Below, piece after piece: positions 6,064 through 7,129 of a stretch of 7,129 bases of DNA (its first letter is position 1; each line of letters starts with the position of its first letter). The notes beneath the pieces were generated by a model. It saw only the letters and a program-made list of their open reading frames with translations. It made no database searches and was not told the DNA's origin. Source of the DNA: Caulobacter sp. (GTDB lineage Bacteria; Pseudomonadota; Alphaproteobacteria; Caulobacterales; Caulobacteraceae); the NCBI GenBank assembly GCA_028291125.1, contig JAQGIN010000137.1:1-7129 (forward strand), read 5' to 3'. A program made the translations under genes and the position numbers.

Positions 6064-6696
6064 ATGGACGCTGTGATCCGCGAGCGAACCCTGGCTGGCC
6101 CCGACGCTGGTCTTGATCTTGACCCCGCCCACCGTCCCAGCCGCGAACAAGCGCTGGCCGCCGTGCGCACCCTGCTGGCCTGGGCCGGCGACAACCCCGA
6201 CCGCGAAGGCCTGCTCGACACCCCCCAGCGGGTGGTCGACGCCTATGGCGAGTGGTTCGCCGGCTACCAGGGCGACCCGGCCCAGGAGCTGTCGCGCACC
6301 TTCGAGGACGTCCAGGGCTATGACGACATGGTCATGCTGCGCGGCATCCAGGTGCAGAGCCATTGCGAGCACCACATGGCCCCGTTCCTCGGCAAGGCCT
6401 GGGTGGCTTATATGCCGACCGGCAAGGTGGTCGGCCTGTCGAAGCTGGCCCGGGTGGTCGAGATCTTCGCCAAGCGCCTGCAGACCCAGGAAACCATGAC
6501 CATGCAGATCGCCGACGCCATCGAGGACGAGTTGGCGGCGGCGGGCGTGGCGGTGCTGATCGACGCCGAGCATCAGTGCATGTCGACCCGCGGCGTGCGT
6601 CACCACGACGTCTCGACCATCACCACCCAGTTCCGCGGGGTGTTCAAGACCGACAAGACGCTGCAGCGGCGGTTCCTGGACCTGACGCGGGGGTAG
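6064..6696 (+). CDS. folE: GTP cyclohydrolase I (FolE, type IA)
   Basis: A 210-residue enzyme that converts GTP to 7,8-dihydroneopterin triphosphate, the entry step of tetrahydrofolate synthesis, as a cytoplasmic decamer in known members. Zinc ligands Cys101 and His104 (SHCEHHMAPF, 99-108) and Cys172 (HQCMSTRGV, 170-178) are all present, so this is the zinc-dependent FolE and not the FolE2 type. The second signature runs from SKLARVVEIFAKRLQ (126-140) to TQETMTMQIA (141-150). The N-terminal helix (about 25-42) and EGLLDTPQRVV (48-58) are typical. I chose the ATG at 6064; the frame stays open upstream to about 5893, but that stretch looks unlike the family and covers the promoter spacer. GGAAAG at 6045-6050 is a weak, rather distant ribosome site. 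The gene stands alone, divergent from cysS and convergent with the DUF817 gene. Confidence 0.97.
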   Translation: MDAVIRERTLAGPDAGLDLDPAHRPSREQALAAVRTLLAWAGDNPDREGLLDTPQRVVDAYGEWFAGYQGDPAQELSRTFEDVQGYDDMVMLRGIQVQSHCEHHMAPFLGKAWVAYMPTGKVVGLSKLARVVEIFAKRLQTQETMTMQIADAIEDELAAAGVAVLIDAEHQCMSTRGVRHHDVSTITTQFRGVFKTDKTLQRRFLDLTRG

Positions 6697-6743
6697 GCCG
6701 GAGCGATATTCAGGATTCGACGGTGCCGAGCCCAATTTATGGC

Positions 6744-6878
6744 TCCGTCATTCCCGCCCTTGTGGCGGGAACCTCTCTCTCCGCCGCAGGTGCGAGAGGG
6801 GCGGACCGCCGGCGGTCCGCTTGCGCCTCACGTGTCAGCTGAATCAGGGGTTCCCGCCACAAGGGCGGGAATGACGGA
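6744..6878. repeat. REPIN-like intergenic inverted repeat (30-bp perfect arms, 75-bp centre)
   Basis: Arms 6744-6773 and 6849-6878 are perfect reverse complements over 30 bp. As in the repeat at 169-263, each arm is itself a hairpin: TTCCCGCC (6751-6758) pairs with GGCGGGAA (6764-6771) around a 5-base loop. The 75-bp centre holds further pairing. CCTCTC (6772-6777) can pair with GAGAGG (6794-6799), and there is a 20-bp palindrome at 6801-6820. The element occupies most of the 215-bp spacer between the convergent folE and DUF817 gene ends, so it is well placed to act as a bidirectional terminator. There is no U-run typical of intrinsic termination, and no credible ORF in the spacer. Confidence 0.85.
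6801..6820. repeat. 20-bp perfect palindrome inside the repeat centre
   Basis: GCGGACCGCC at 6801-6810 is followed directly by its reverse complement GGCGGTCCGC at 6811-6820, with no spacer. The flanks AGGTGC (6788-6793) and GCGCCT (6823-6828) can continue the pairing with one G-T wobble, so the whole centre may fold as a second stem inside the outer one. Confidence 0.8.
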
Positions 6879-6911
6879 TAAAAGGGAGGGCCGACTGAAT
6901 GTCGATCCGCT

Positions 6912-7129
6912 CTACGCCGCCTCGCCCGGCTTGGCGGCCTTCGGCCGGTGCACGGCCGAGACCAGCACGAAGCTGAGCAGCATCAGCAGGTACCAGGCGC
7001 CGAGCTTGCCGATCGACACCGGCTTCCAGCCGTCGTGCTGGCTGGGATAGATCCAGGCGGCGGTCAGGGTGCCGAGGTTCTCGGCGAACCAGATGAACAG
7101 CGCCACCAGCCCGGCCCCCAGCAGGAACG
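6912..7129 (-). CDS. DUF817 (YoaT-type) family integral membrane protein, C-terminal part
   Basis: The frame is open from the right edge of the window to a TAG at 6914-6912, giving the last 71 residues or so; the true start lies outside. Two membrane segments are visible: one at the window edge (FLLGAGLVALFIWFAENLGTL) split by the motif WFAEN, and a second, LGAWYLLMLLSFVLVSAV. Between them lies the polar IYPSQHDGWKPVS loop. WFAENxGT, YPSQ and KLGxWYLLM are features I recall from the DUF817 family of uncharacterised inner-membrane proteins of roughly 260-290 residues. The tail HRPKAAKPGEAA is charged and probably cytoplasmic. Function is unknown in the family. A GTG at 7106 is only an internal valine codon and not the start. 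The gene converges on folE. Confidence 0.82.
   Translation of the reverse strand, partial: FLLGAGLVALFIWFAENLGTLTAAWIYPSQHDGWKPVSIGKLGAWYLLMLLSFVLVSAVHRPKAAKPGEAA

Noticed and set aside
5943..6116. A possible 57-residue upstream ORF (ATG at 5943) overlapping the folE start.
   Set aside because: It is out of frame with folE and has no good ribosome site. Its length is expected by chance in GC-rich sequence, and its arginine- and proline-rich translation has no features.
6004..6735. A 243-residue open frame on the minus strand opposite folE.
   Set aside because: It is antisense to a complete folE, is rich in H, G, V and Q, and has no family features.
1..7129. Search for a novel defence, mobile or biosynthetic system in the window.
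   Set aside because: All intact genes are housekeeping or common families, base composition looks uniform, and there is no integrase, transposase, toxin-antitoxin pair, tRNA-associated junction or phage gene.

Overview
The window is GC-rich, densely coded bacterial chromosome. Gene content and protein style point to an alphaproteobacterium, most likely Caulobacter or a close relative. The clues are an IscU/NifU-like scaffold of the alphaproteobacterial type (C-terminal RHASTLLAFEA), a small YidD next to thrS, and intergenic inverted repeats of the 'ATCCCCGCGAAAGCGGGGA' type. This assignment is inference from recall, not from a search.

Layout, left to right. The tail of an unrecognised + strand gene ends at 134. 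It converges on a six-gene minus-strand cluster across a spacer carrying a 30-bp perfect inverted repeat (169-263). The cluster is read from 5861 down to 313: cysS (cysteinyl-tRNA synthetase), an SRPBCC/START-like protein, an IscU-like Fe-S scaffold, yidD, thrS (threonyl-tRNA synthetase) and a family 2 glycosyltransferase. Gaps are 6, 5, 55, -4 (ATGA overlap) and 6 bp, so the cluster is very probably one operon, perhaps with an internal control point in the 55-bp gap before yidD. A 202-bp divergent spacer (5862-6063) separates cysS from folE (GTP cyclohydrolase I, + strand). folE then converges on the 3' end of a DUF817-type membrane protein gene across a spacer with a second 30-bp perfect inverted repeat (6744-6878).

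Functionally the cluster is housekeeping: two aminoacyl-tRNA synthetases, Fe-S cluster handling, membrane protein insertion support, envelope glycosylation and, divergently, the first step of folate/pterin synthesis. I see no phage, insertion sequence, CRISPR, toxin-antitoxin, defence or biosynthetic island, and no tRNA or rRNA gene. The coding part looks ordinary.

The least ordinary signal is in the spacers. Both convergent junctions carry an element of the same design: two 30-bp arms in perfect inverted orientation, each arm being itself a hairpin. The arms of the two elements share a TCAT-YCCCGC-loop-GCGGGR-ACC core with a compensatory C:G to T:A change in the stem. They therefore look like two diverged members of one REP-doublet (REPIN-like) family. 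Secondary points are the IscU-like protein lacking the third cluster cysteine and the Asp of canonical IscU, and a folE leader with mutually exclusive pairings.
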